Assembly (NCBI GenBank): GCA_964592425.1
Contig: CAZQCG010000001.1
Location: 166,386-230,385, forward strand
Direction: 5' to 3'
DNA from: Viridilinea sp964592425
GTDB lineage: Bacteria > Chloroflexota > Chloroflexia > Chloroflexales > Chloroflexaceae
DNA length: 64,000 nucleotides
Position numbers and translations under genes: made by a program. Below are positions 50,189 through 59,164 of the stretch, one piece after another. Each line of letters starts with the position of its first letter. Position 1 is the stretch's first letter. The notes under the pieces were generated by a model. The model was given only the letters and a program-made list of their open reading frames with translations, ran no database searches and was not told where the DNA came from.

Positions 50189-51532
50189 TTACACAAGTGT
50201 CCGGGCCAACCGGTTATGCTGCTCGACCAGGGCGGGCAGGTCGAGGCCCTGGATGACGCCGTCGGCGACGAGCACGCGCCCATGGACGATGCTCAGATCG
50301 ACCTGGGGTGAGGCGCAGAAGACCAGGGCGGCCAGGGGGTCATGCACAGCACCCCCGGCAAGGGCCAGTTGATCCAGGCGGTAGCCAATCAGGTCGGCGC
50401 ACATGCCGGGAGCCAGCTGGCCCAGGTCGTCACGACCGAGGGTGGCGGCACCGCCCCGCGTAGCCAGCCAGAGGGCCTCGCGGGCGCTCAGCGCACCCGG
50501 GACACCATGCACACGCTGCAAGAGCAGCGCCTGGCGGGCCTCAGCGAGCATGTGGCCGCCGTCGTTCGAGGCCGAGCCATCAACACCCAGGCCAAGGCGC
50601 ACCCCGGCCCGTTGTAAGGCTGCTACCGGCGCGATCCCCGAGCCAAGGCGCATATTCGAACAGGGGCAGTGAGCCACGCCGGTGCGGCTGGCTCCCAGGC
50701 GCATGACCTCGGCGGCAGAGGGATGCACCATGTGGGCATGCCAGACATCAGGACCGACCCAGCCCAGGTCTTCCATCAACTCAACCGGGCGGCGTCCGAA
50801 GTGGGCCAGGCAGTAGCGCTCCTCGTCGAGCGTCTCGGCGAGATGGGTATGCACATGCACCCCGTAGCTCCGCGCCAGGGCAATACTCTCGCGCATCAGG
50901 TCAAGCGAGACACTGAAGGGCGAGCAGGGGGCCAGGACGATGCGCAGCATCGCGCCAGGGCGCGGGTCGTGGTAGGCTTCGATCAGCCGTTGTGAATCGG
51001 CCAGGATGTGGGCCTCGGCTTCAACCACCGCATCGGGTGGCAGGCCACCCTGACTTTGACCGAGCGACATGCTGCCACGAGCAGCGTGGAAACGCATACC
51101 GGTCGTCTGTGCAACCTCAATCTGGTCGTCGAGGCGAGCCCCGTTGGGCCAGAGGTAGGTATGGTCGCTCGTAGTTGTACAACCACTAAGCAGCAACTCG
51201 GCCATGGCCGTACGGGTGGCGACACGCACCGCTGCAGGCGTCAGGCGAGCCCAGATCGGATAGAGCGTGGTCAACCAGCCGAAGAGCCCGTCATCCTGAG
51301 CGAGGCAGCGGGTCAGGCTCTGGCAGAAGTGATGGTGGGTATTGACCATGCCGGGCATCAGCAGCATGCCGCGGGCATTGATAATATGATCGGCCGTAGC
51401 AGGCAACGTGTGGCTGAGGCCAACCTGAGTGATCAGCCCATCGCGGGCATAGAGACCAGCATCGACCAGTTCACTACCGGCGTCGTCCATAGTCGCCAGC
51501 AGGGTGGCATGGTTGATCAGCAGGGTTGGCAT
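50189..51532 (-). CDS. Amidohydrolase, 8-oxoguanine deaminase-like
   Basis: 447 residues of the ATZ/TRZ-type amidohydrolase family: metal ligands in MVNTHHHFCQSLTR, HVHTHLAETLDEER, the HAHMVHP strand and GLGVDGSASND; SNMRLGSGIAPV and GCTTTSDHTYLWP are characteristic of 8-oxoguanine/ hydroxydechloroatrazine-type enzymes. It likely deaminates an oxidised purine or related ring, in salvage or sanitation. Divergent from the hybrid kinase gene. Confidence 0.85.
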   Translation of the reverse strand: MPTLLINHATLLATMDDAGSELVDAGLYARDGLITQVGLSHTLPATADHIINARGMLLMPGMVNTHHHFCQSLTRCLAQDDGLFGWLTTLYPIWARLTPAAVRVATRTAMAELLLSGCTTTSDHTYLWPNGARLDDQIEVAQTTGMRFHAARGSMSLGQSQGGLPPDAVVEAEAHILADSQRLIEAYHDPRPGAMLRIVLAPCSPFSVSLDLMRESIALARSYGVHVHTHLAETLDEERYCLAHFGRRPVELMEDLGWVGPDVWHAHMVHPSAAEVMRLGASRTGVAHCPCSNMRLGSGIAPVAALQRAGVRLGLGVDGSASNDGGHMLAEARQALLLQRVHGVPGALSAREALWLATRGGAATLGRDDLGQLAPGMCADLIGYRLDQLALAGGAVHDPLAALVFCASPQVDLSIVHGRVLVADGVIQGLDLPALVEQHNRLARTLV

Positions 51533-51589
51533 AGGGGCGATTGTAGCATATGCAGCGCCTGGTAATAGTGAGCAGCTAAGCTAGAGTCT

Positions 51590-54500
51590 ATGCAGATTGA
51601 TTTTCCCACGCTGGCGATAACCCTATCGATCGCGAACCTGCTACAGGTAAGTGCGCTGGTCAGCCATACGATCTTCAAGCGCGCCTACCATGGTCCAGGC
51701 TGGTGGATCTTAGGGATGAGCAGTATTTCACTCGGTTTTGTTGCCTACGCCTTCAAGGAATTGAGGCACTTCGAACCGCTGAGCACACTTGCCAACAACT
51801 TCTTGTTTGCTGGCGGGATGCTGCTGATCTTGATCGGCTTGCGGCGCTTTTTTGGCCGCCCGGATCATGCCAGGCTGCTGCTGGTGATCTGGATCTTGCA
51901 TAGCCTGCTAGTACTCTACAGCACTCTGATCAGGCCAGATTTTTTGCTGCGTTATGTCATCTTATCGTTCATGATCGGCAGTATCGCCCTAGCCTGTGCC
52001 TATACCATCATCCGCTACAAGCCACATACAGAAAACCTTTCAGCCAACTTCCTGGCGCTGATCTTTCTGATCACCGTAGTCTTTTTCATCTTCCGTGCCC
52101 TGCTGGCCCTGGTGTCCACCATATCCGGTGAAGCGCCGGTGAGTACCTCGATGCAAGCGATGACCTATCTCATGTCGCTTGGCTACACCACCCTGTGGAC
52201 CTTTGGCTTTATCCTGCTGGTCAACCAGCGCGAAAGCCACGAGACGCGCGAAAATCTGGAACTGGCCTTCAACGCCCGGCTCGACGCAGTGCTGATCAGT
52301 CGACTGGAAGATGCACAGCTTGTCGATGTCAACCAGGGCTTTTGTATGCTGACCGGCTACCAGCGCGAGGAGGTGATCGGCCAGACCGTGTTAGGGCTAG
52401 AGCTCTGGGCCAACCCGGACGATCGCCAACGCCTGGTGGATCTGCTGGCAGCGCATGGCAAGTGTATCAACGAAGAGTTTGTCTTCAGGTGCAAAGACGG
52501 GCACCTGATCACCGGACTGCTCTCGGCGCGTATTCTGCCCTTGCATGGCGTTCCGCATGTGATCAGCGTGGTGCATGACATCAGTGAACGCAAGCAGATC
52601 GAGGAGTCGTTGCGCGAGAGTGAGACGCGCTACCGGCTGATCTCGGAGAATGCGACCGACGTGATCTGGCTGATGGATCCACTGACCGACCGCTTCACCT
52701 ATGTCAGTCCCTCGGTAGAGAAGTTGCGCGGCTATACGCCAGAGCAAGTGCTAGCCCTACCGGCGAGTGCAGCCATGACCGAAACATCGCGTCAAATGGT
52801 ACAGGCAACCCTACCGCAGAAGATCACGGCCTTTCTGCAGGATCCGTCGAACGTACAGTCGCGGGTCACCGAGATCGACCAGCCGCACAAAGACGGGCAT
52901 ATCATCCATACCGAAGTGATCACCAACTTTGTGCAAAGCGGGCAAGGCAAGTTACAGGTGATTGGCGTCACGCGTGACATCACCGAGCGCAAGCGGGCCG
53001 AGCAGGCCATGCGCGAGACGAACGCCTACCTTGAGAATCTGATCAACTATGCGAATGCCCCGATTATTGTCTGGGATCCCCAATTTCGCATCACACGCTT
53101 CAACCATGCCTTTGAGTTTCTCACTGGCTGGACAGAGGCCGAGGTGCAGGGCCGCTCGCTTGACCTGCTCTTTCCTCAGGATCTGGTTGCTACATCGATG
53201 GAGCATATTCGCAAGACGCTGACCGGTGAGCGCTGGGAGACGGTCGAGATCAAGATTCTGCACCGTAACGGTTCGGTGCGCACCGTACTGTGGAACTCGG
53301 CGACCCTTTTTGAGGCCGACGGACAGACGCCGGTAGCCACGATTGCCCAGGGCCAGGACATCAGCGAGCGCAAACGTTCGGAGGAGGAATTGTTGCTAGC
53401 CAAGCAGCAGGCCGAGGCGGCCAACCGGGCCAAGAGCGTCTTTCTGGCCAATATGAGCCACGAGCTACGCACACCACTGAACGCCATCCTGGGCTTTTCG
53501 CAGTTAATGGCCCGTGAGCCCAATCTGACGCCTTCGCAGCATACCAACCTGGCAACGATCAACCGCAGCGGTGAGCACCTGCTACAGATCATCAACGACG
53601 TCCTGGACATGGCCAAGATCGAGGCAGGGCGGCACACCTTTCAGGCAGGGCCGATCGACCTGCAGCGTCTGCTCGACGATCTACACCTGATGTTCCGCCT
53701 ACGGGCCGAAGGCAAGGGGCTGACGCTGAGCATGAATTGTGCGCCTGAAGTGCCACGCATGATCATGAGCGACGAGGCCAAACTGCGCCAGATCCTGATT
53801 AACCTGCTCGGCAACGCGATCAAATTTACCAGCAGCGGCAGCGTCGTGCTACGGATCGCGTGTGAAGGGGAGCAACCAGCGGCAAGCTCGGCGCAAGCCA
53901 TCCAGGATGCTACGGAGGCCCCCCGCCAGTTGCGCCTGGTGGTACAGGACAGCGGCAACGGGATTACGCCTGAAGACATCGCCCAGATCTTCAACCCCTT
54001 TATCCAGGCAAGCATGACAACGAAGGGCAAAGAGGGCACGGGCCTGGGGCTGACGATCAGCCACGAATTTGCCCGCCTGCTGGGGGGCGACCTGGAAGCC
54101 TACAGTAGCGGGAAGCCTGGCGAGGGGGCCACCTTTACGCTAAGCCTGCCGCTCGAGGTCGTCAAGCTTGGCGAGACGCAGACGATGAGTCGGCCCCAGC
54201 GCAAGCGGGCCGTCCACCTGGAGCCAGGCCAGCCCATCTACCGCCTACTGGTTGCCGACGACCGCCTGGAAAACTCGGATTTGCTGGTTATGCTACTGAC
54301 GCAACTGGGCTTTGAGGTGCGTTCGGCGCGCAACGGCCAGGAGGCGCTCGATCTGTGGCACAGCTGGCAGCCACACATGATCTGGATGGATCTGCGTATG
54401 CCAGTGATGGATGGCATCGACGCGACCCAGCGCATTCAGGAAGAGGTGCAGACGAATCCGGCCCTGGTGCGCCCGGTGATCATCGCCATCTCGGCCAGTG

Positions 54501-54874
54501 TGCTGGGCGAGGCGCAGAAGCGCATCTTTGAGGCTGGCTGCGACGCCTTTGTGGCCAAACCCTTTCGCGAGCACGAGATCATTGAGGCTCTGGAACACCA
54601 CCTGGGGGCACAGTTTGTCTATATCGAAGAGCAAGAGCCCGAAGTAAGCCTGGCGCTGGCCTTAAAGATGCCGGAGGATGAGATCGACGCAAGCTGGTAC
54701 ACGGAGTTACGCCAGGCAGCGATCGAGGCCAACCTGGGGCACATGCTGCTACTCATTGACCAGCTTGAAGCCAAGCAGCCCAGGCTGGCGATGCAACTGC
54801 GCGCCTGGGTGGAGACGTTTGCCTATGATAAATTGATCACGTGGATCGAGTTGCTAGAGGGCCAGCGATCATGA
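51590..54874 (+). CDS. Membrane hybrid histidine kinase with PAS domains and receiver
   Basis: 1094 residues. Seven N-terminal membrane helices (about 5-215), three PAS domains (about 225-340, 345-470, 480-600; each ends in DISERK or DITERK), HisKA with ANMSHELRTPLNAILGFSQ, HATPase (NLLGNAIKFTSSGS, GTGLGLTIS), a receiver (LVADDRLENSDLLVMLLTQL, phosphoacceptor in MIWMDLRMPVMDG) and a C-terminal helical domain of about 80 residues. Stop overlaps the next start by ATGA. Confidence 0.94.
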   Translation: MQIDFPTLAITLSIANLLQVSALVSHTIFKRAYHGPGWWILGMSSISLGFVAYAFKELRHFEPLSTLANNFLFAGGMLLILIGLRRFFGRPDHARLLLVIWILHSLLVLYSTLIRPDFLLRYVILSFMIGSIALACAYTIIRYKPHTENLSANFLALIFLITVVFFIFRALLALVSTISGEAPVSTSMQAMTYLMSLGYTTLWTFGFILLVNQRESHETRENLELAFNARLDAVLISRLEDAQLVDVNQGFCMLTGYQREEVIGQTVLGLELWANPDDRQRLVDLLAAHGKCINEEFVFRCKDGHLITGLLSARILPLHGVPHVISVVHDISERKQIEESLRESETRYRLISENATDVIWLMDPLTDRFTYVSPSVEKLRGYTPEQVLALPASAAMTETSRQMVQATLPQKITAFLQDPSNVQSRVTEIDQPHKDGHIIHTEVITNFVQSGQGKLQVIGVTRDITERKRAEQAMRETNAYLENLINYANAPIIVWDPQFRITRFNHAFEFLTGWTEAEVQGRSLDLLFPQDLVATSMEHIRKTLTGERWETVEIKILHRNGSVRTVLWNSATLFEADGQTPVATIAQGQDISERKRSEEELLLAKQQAEAANRAKSVFLANMSHELRTPLNAILGFSQLMAREPNLTPSQHTNLATINRSGEHLLQIINDVLDMAKIEAGRHTFQAGPIDLQRLLDDLHLMFRLRAEGKGLTLSMNCAPEVPRMIMSDEAKLRQILINLLGNAIKFTSSGSVVLRIACEGEQPAASSAQAIQDATEAPRQLRLVVQDSGNGITPEDIAQIFNPFIQASMTTKGKEGTGLGLTISHEFARLLGGDLEAYSSGKPGEGATFTLSLPLEVVKLGETQTMSRPQRKRAVHLEPGQPIYRLLVADDRLENSDLLVMLLTQLGFEVRSARNGQEALDLWHSWQPHMIWMDLRMPVMDGIDATQRIQEEVQTNPALVRPVIIAISASVLGEAQKRIFEAGCDAFVAKPFREHEIIEALEHHLGAQFVYIEEQEPEVSLALALKMPEDEIDASWYTELRQAAIEANLGHMLLLIDQLEAKQPRLAMQLRAWVETFAYDKLITWIELLEGQRS

Positions 54875-55812
54875 GTACCAGCAAAGCGGCGACGATCCTG
54901 ATCGTCGATGACACGCCAGCCAACCTGCGCCTGCTGGCCCAGCTACTGGCCGACGAGGAGTACGAAGTACGCCCGGTGACCAAGGGGGTAGCGGCGGTGG
55001 CGGCTGCGCGGGCGGCCCCACCCGACCTGATCCTGCTGGATGTTCGCATGCCGGACTTAGACGGCTACGCCGTCTGCGAGCAACTCAAGGCCGACCCGGC
55101 GACGAGCAGCATCCCGATCATCTTCCTGAGCGCCCTGGGCGACACCGATGACAAACTCAAAGCCTTCAACGTCGGCGGGGTTGACTACATCACCAAACCC
55201 TTTCACCCACAGGAGGTGCTGGCACGGGTACGCACCCACCTGGCGCTGGAGCAGGCGCGGGCTGCACTGGAGGAGAGCAACCGCAAGTTGACACAGGCCC
55301 TGGAGCGTGAGAAGCACCTGGCACGCACCGACTGGCTGACCGGAGTGTTGAACCGCAGCCATTTTTTTGTGCTGGCGGTACACAACTTCAACAACGCCAT
55401 CCGCTACCAGCGCCAACTGACCTTAATTATGTTCGACATCGACCACTTCAAGCAGGTGAACGACCAATTCGGCCACCCCATTGGCGACCTGGTCTTACAG
55501 AAAGTGGCGGCAGTGGCGACGGCGCAGATCCGTGCGGCAGACGTGATCGGGCGCTACGGTGGCGAAGAGTTTACCGTACTACTACCAAGCACGGGGATGC
55601 AGGCAGCACAGATGTTAGCAGAGCGCATCCGTGACCAGATCGACCAGTTACGCGTGCAGACCGCACGCGGCGAAGTGCATGTAACGGTCAGCATGGGCCT
55701 GGCGGAGGGCAACAGCAGCGACGACTCGATCGAGCGGGTAATTGACCGGGCCGACCAGGCCCTGTATGCCGCGAAGCGTGCAGGGCGCAACTGCATCGTC
55801 AGTATGAGCTAA
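54871..55812 (+). CDS. PleD-like response regulator with diguanylate cyclase domain
   Basis: 313 residues: receiver (ILIVDDTPANLRLLAQLL, Asp57 in LILLDVRMPD, DYITKPFHPQEVLARV), short coiled coil, and an intact GGDEF domain (TDWLTGVLNRSHFF, FDIDHFKQVND, RYGGEEFTVLLP). It makes c-di-GMP when phosphorylated, most likely by the kinase just upstream with which it is translationally coupled. An I-site RxxD motif is not evident before GGEEF (AADVIG). Confidence 0.95.
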   Translation: MSTSKAATILIVDDTPANLRLLAQLLADEEYEVRPVTKGVAAVAAARAAPPDLILLDVRMPDLDGYAVCEQLKADPATSSIPIIFLSALGDTDDKLKAFNVGGVDYITKPFHPQEVLARVRTHLALEQARAALEESNRKLTQALEREKHLARTDWLTGVLNRSHFFVLAVHNFNNAIRYQRQLTLIMFDIDHFKQVNDQFGHPIGDLVLQKVAAVATAQIRAADVIGRYGGEEFTVLLPSTGMQAAQMLAERIRDQIDQLRVQTARGEVHVTVSMGLAEGNSSDDSIERVIDRADQALYAAKRAGRNCIVSMS

Positions 55813-55840
55813 TCAGCAGCCACAACCGTCGATACGTAAG

Positions 55841-55869
55841 GGCGCAGCAGCGGGAACCGCTGCTGCGCC
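55841..55869 (+). terminator. Repeat C3: GC-rich hairpin after diguanylate cyclase gene
   Basis: GGCGCAGCAGCGG-GAA-CCGCTGCTGCGCC is a perfect 13-bp stem 28 bp past the stop. It belongs to the dispersed family with copies at 30497 and 47583; a terminator role is plausible though there is no T-tract. Confidence 0.6.
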
Positions 55870-55942
55870 TCAGACGTGGGCCATGATCAGGTACAAGGTA
55901 AGCCTGTAGTCGGCAAGCCAGAGAGAAAGCAGGAGCATACGC

Positions 55943-57454
55943 ATGACGACTGTCCTCCCCCGCCGATCATCAGTACAGCTCGGCAAAACGATCATGCCAT
56001 GGGTTAGCCTGCTCCTGATCACTGTAAGTGTGCTCTTACCGAACCTGAACAACTACCCCGCGATCTGGCTAGATGAAGGCTACAAAATGAATGCGGCCAG
56101 AACGCTGGCAGATGATGGCATCTACGGCACCTACACCGTCAATGGCTTCAAACCCTTCGATCCAGGCATCTCAAGCGGCCCGGCCGATATTATCCCGATT
56201 GCCCTGGTCTACAAACTCTTTGGCAACGGGATCATTCAAGCGCGGGGCGTTGCGCTACTCTACACCCTGCTGCTGGTACTGATGCTCTACGTTGCGGGGG
56301 AGCGGCTCTTTGGCTCAACGGCAGCAATGCTGAGTTTGCTGATCTTGCTCTTGCTGCCATGGCCCTATGACAGACTGCTCATAATTGGCCGCCAGGCTCT
56401 GGGTGAAGGGCCAGCCCTGGCGCTCATTTTGAGTGGCATCTTGATCTGGTTAAGGCAAGCGGAAAGCCCCGGCGTGCTACGGGGGGTAAGCGCCGGGTTG
56501 TTACTCGGGCTGGGGCTACTTTCAAAAACACAGTTCGGCATCGCACTGCTACCTGCGCTGGTACTGACACTGCTGGTACGCAACCTCAAACATCCGCGCG
56601 GTATGCTGCTGGATAGCATTCCGTGCGCAGTCATGCTGGCGGTCTTTGCGGGCTGGTCGTATCTGGGGCAGATCCTCACGGATCCAGTCATCTATGCTGA
56701 CAATCAAGCCCGCTTGCTTGATGCGGTTGCCACAAACTTACTGACAGGTTTATGGGGGCGGACAATCGGCCCGACCGGGCTGCCCATCATTCTGGTGATG
56801 CTCTGTGCGATGATCATCAGCATGACAAGATTATGGCGAGCACGGGCGAACTGGCAACAAGCGTCGTGGCAACTGGAGTTTTGCCTAAGCAGCTTTGTCG
56901 CCGGCACCCTGGGCTGGTTTGTGTTGTTTTCGGTCGGCTGGCCACGCTACGCCTATGCCGGGCTGATCATTGCCGAGTTACTGATCTTTGGGGGCCTGAT
57001 CTGTGCATTGCAGCAGATGCAGCACTGGCGCACGCTGCGAGGCATGCTCATCGCCGGCATCATCTGCGGTCTGCTGTGGAACTGGTTCAGCATCCAACCA
57101 TTTGATCAGGAAATACCGGAAGCAGAGCGCATGGCAAGCTTTATCGACCAGACTATTGCGGATAATGCGGTCATCGAGAGTTGGGAATGGGAAATGAGCG
57201 CACTCACCCGACACAGAGCATACCATTTTCCTGACCAGTACTACATGTTTCTATCGATACGCCAGTATTGGCATCAGAGAACAGCTTTTGATCTACAGTA
57301 CGAAATCCTGCAGGCCTCCCCGGACTATCTACTGATTGGGGATTTTGGGTCATGGACGAATATCTACACTAATGCGGTAGTGAGCCAATATTTTCGTCCA
57401 CTACACAATGAAGGTCGCTATCGCCTGTACGAACGAATCGATGTAGCGCCATAA
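55943..57454 (+). CDS. GT-C glycosyltransferase, GT39/ArnT-like membrane protein
   Basis: 503 residues with about 11 membrane helices. The first periplasmic loop has YPAIWLDEGYKMNAARTLADDG, carrying the acidic motif of GT-C enzymes that use polyprenyl-phosphate sugars. A C-terminal soluble part starts around residue 390. It could transfer a sugar to protein, lipid or polymer. CAGGAG precedes ATG 55943. Confidence 0.85.
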   Translation: MTTVLPRRSSVQLGKTIMPWVSLLLITVSVLLPNLNNYPAIWLDEGYKMNAARTLADDGIYGTYTVNGFKPFDPGISSGPADIIPIALVYKLFGNGIIQARGVALLYTLLLVLMLYVAGERLFGSTAAMLSLLILLLLPWPYDRLLIIGRQALGEGPALALILSGILIWLRQAESPGVLRGVSAGLLLGLGLLSKTQFGIALLPALVLTLLVRNLKHPRGMLLDSIPCAVMLAVFAGWSYLGQILTDPVIYADNQARLLDAVATNLLTGLWGRTIGPTGLPIILVMLCAMIISMTRLWRARANWQQASWQLEFCLSSFVAGTLGWFVLFSVGWPRYAYAGLIIAELLIFGGLICALQQMQHWRTLRGMLIAGIICGLLWNWFSIQPFDQEIPEAERMASFIDQTIADNAVIESWEWEMSALTRHRAYHFPDQYYMFLSIRQYWHQRTAFDLQYEILQASPDYLLIGDFGSWTNIYTNAVVSQYFRPLHNEGRYRLYERIDVAP

Positions 57455-57475
57455 AATCAAGGGGCTGCATGCTAC

Positions 57476-57508
57476 GAACTGGCTACCAATAATCATGGTA
57501 GCCAGTTC
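57476..57508. terminator. Bidirectional terminator-like hairpin
   Basis: GAACTGGCTACC and its exact complement form a 12-bp stem with a 9-nt A/T-rich loop, between the convergent glycosyltransferase and radical SAM genes. A short TTT follows on the plus strand. Confidence 0.7.
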
Positions 57509-57552
57509 AGCTTTACGATCACCAGCGGGAAGTGCAGCAGCCTGCGAACGTA

Positions 57553-59037
57553 CTAATCAGCAGCGATCTCGCGCTCAGATTGCTCGACGTGATGAGTCTG
57601 CTGGAGGGGCCGGCGAAGGCCGTTTTTAACGCTGGCAATCTGATCCTGGAGGTTTTTACGGAAGAATACACTGGTGACAAGATTAACGACGCGATTGCGA
57701 TTATGCAACACCCGGCTCACAATCGTCGGCCAGGAGTACATACCGAGGAAATGGCCGAGGTAGCGCAGCTGATAGGCAAGCGGATCATAACGATCGCAGC
57801 GAACGACGAGGTTATGGGCGGTATACTTATCCCAATCCTCATCAACGATCAGCCCCTGGGCCTTATAATCTTTATAGAGCTGGGTGCCGGGATAGGGCGT
57901 AATGACCGAATAGATCGGCATCATCAGGTCATTCTCGCGCACAAAGCGCTCAGTTGCGGCCATATCCTCATAGGTATCAATCGCCGGATTGGTCATGAAG
58001 TTACCCTGAATATTAAGGCCAGCCTGGCGACAGCGGGTAATAATCTCGGCATACTTCTGGGCCGAATTAGTACGGCCCTTATTGTACGCCTTAAGGGTCT
58101 CCTGATTCACCGACTCAAAACCAACGAGGGCCATCAGGCAGCCAGCCTTGACGAGCAGATCGACAGTATGCTCGTCTTCGAGGAAGTTAATACTGATAAA
58201 GCTACTAAAACTGATCTCACATTCAGCAAGAATGGCAAGAATCTCCCAGGTACGTTGTTTATTGACCCCGAGGTTTTCATCGGTGAACATAAACCAGGGC
58301 CGTTTGCCATAGCGTGAGGGCTTAAAGAAGACCCGTTTAGCCTCAGCGATCTGGGCGCGGATCGTCTCAGGGGACTGAATGCGATAGAGGCGGCCAGTGA
58401 AATTGGGGGTAACGCAGAAGGCGCAGGTATAGGGGCAACCGCGGGTCATAAAGATAGGGATCGACTTACGAGTATCAACCTTCTGGCGGCGGCCAGCGTG
58501 GAAGATACGGGCATAAGCGAGGGCGGGCACCTCAGTAACGGGAGGAAAATCCTTGGCGTCATAGCGCGGCTGGAGGCAGCCATCGGCAAGATCCTGGAGC
58601 AGGAGCGCCCAGAGATTTTCGGCCTCGCCGCAGACGACGGCATCGGCGTGGGTGCTAGCCTCGGCATAGTTAAAGGAGACGTGGACGCCACCAAGGACGA
58701 CGGGGGTACCACGACGACGAAACTCATCAGCGATCTCATAGGCGCGGGTGACATTCATAGTACGCGCGGTAATCCCGACGAGGTCATAGGCCCCAGCGAA
58801 ATTGATCGGATCGCCGAAGAGCTCATCAGCGAGCTCGATCTGATGTTGGGCAGGCGTAATACTGACGAGGACACCGATGGCCATCGAGAAGAGGGCCTTC
58901 TGACTACTGGCCTCTTCTTTTTTGCCACGGGGCGTAATCAGGAGCATGCGCAACGGGCGAAGGCGGGTGGGATCGCGCAGATCAGCAAGGCTGGCGGGGC
59001 TATGGGAAGCGGCAACAAGGCGGGTGCCTGTGCTCAC
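57553..59037 (-). CDS. B12-binding-domain radical SAM protein
   Basis: 494 residues. N-terminal cobalamin-binding-type Rossmann domain (LVGITARTMNVTRAYEIADE, GTPVVLGGVHVSFNYAEAS, CGEAENLW), then radical SAM with the cluster motif RGCPYTCAFCVTPNFTGRLY, and FTDENLGVNKQRTWEIL. Family members include methylases of bacteriochlorophyll side chains and hopanoids, and many uncharacterised enzymes; I cannot assign the substrate. Start is GTG 59037 with AGGAGG six bases upstream. Confidence 0.88.
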   Translation of the reverse strand: MSTGTRLVAASHSPASLADLRDPTRLRPLRMLLITPRGKKEEASSQKALFSMAIGVLVSITPAQHQIELADELFGDPINFAGAYDLVGITARTMNVTRAYEIADEFRRRGTPVVLGGVHVSFNYAEASTHADAVVCGEAENLWALLLQDLADGCLQPRYDAKDFPPVTEVPALAYARIFHAGRRQKVDTRKSIPIFMTRGCPYTCAFCVTPNFTGRLYRIQSPETIRAQIAEAKRVFFKPSRYGKRPWFMFTDENLGVNKQRTWEILAILAECEISFSSFISINFLEDEHTVDLLVKAGCLMALVGFESVNQETLKAYNKGRTNSAQKYAEIITRCRQAGLNIQGNFMTNPAIDTYEDMAATERFVRENDLMMPIYSVITPYPGTQLYKDYKAQGLIVDEDWDKYTAHNLVVRCDRYDPLAYQLRYLGHFLGMYSWPTIVSRVLHNRNRVVNLVTSVFFRKNLQDQIASVKNGLRRPLQQTHHVEQSEREIAAD

Positions 59038-59164
59038 AGCGAACCTCCTGAGACATAGGACAAGGAACGCGGGAACGTGGGGCGGGTCGGGTCAGGGCAG
59101 CCCTGGGCCGAACAGCGCCGCAACCATTGCGTCAGGCTTGTCATCGTAGCGTTATGCGGAAAGA

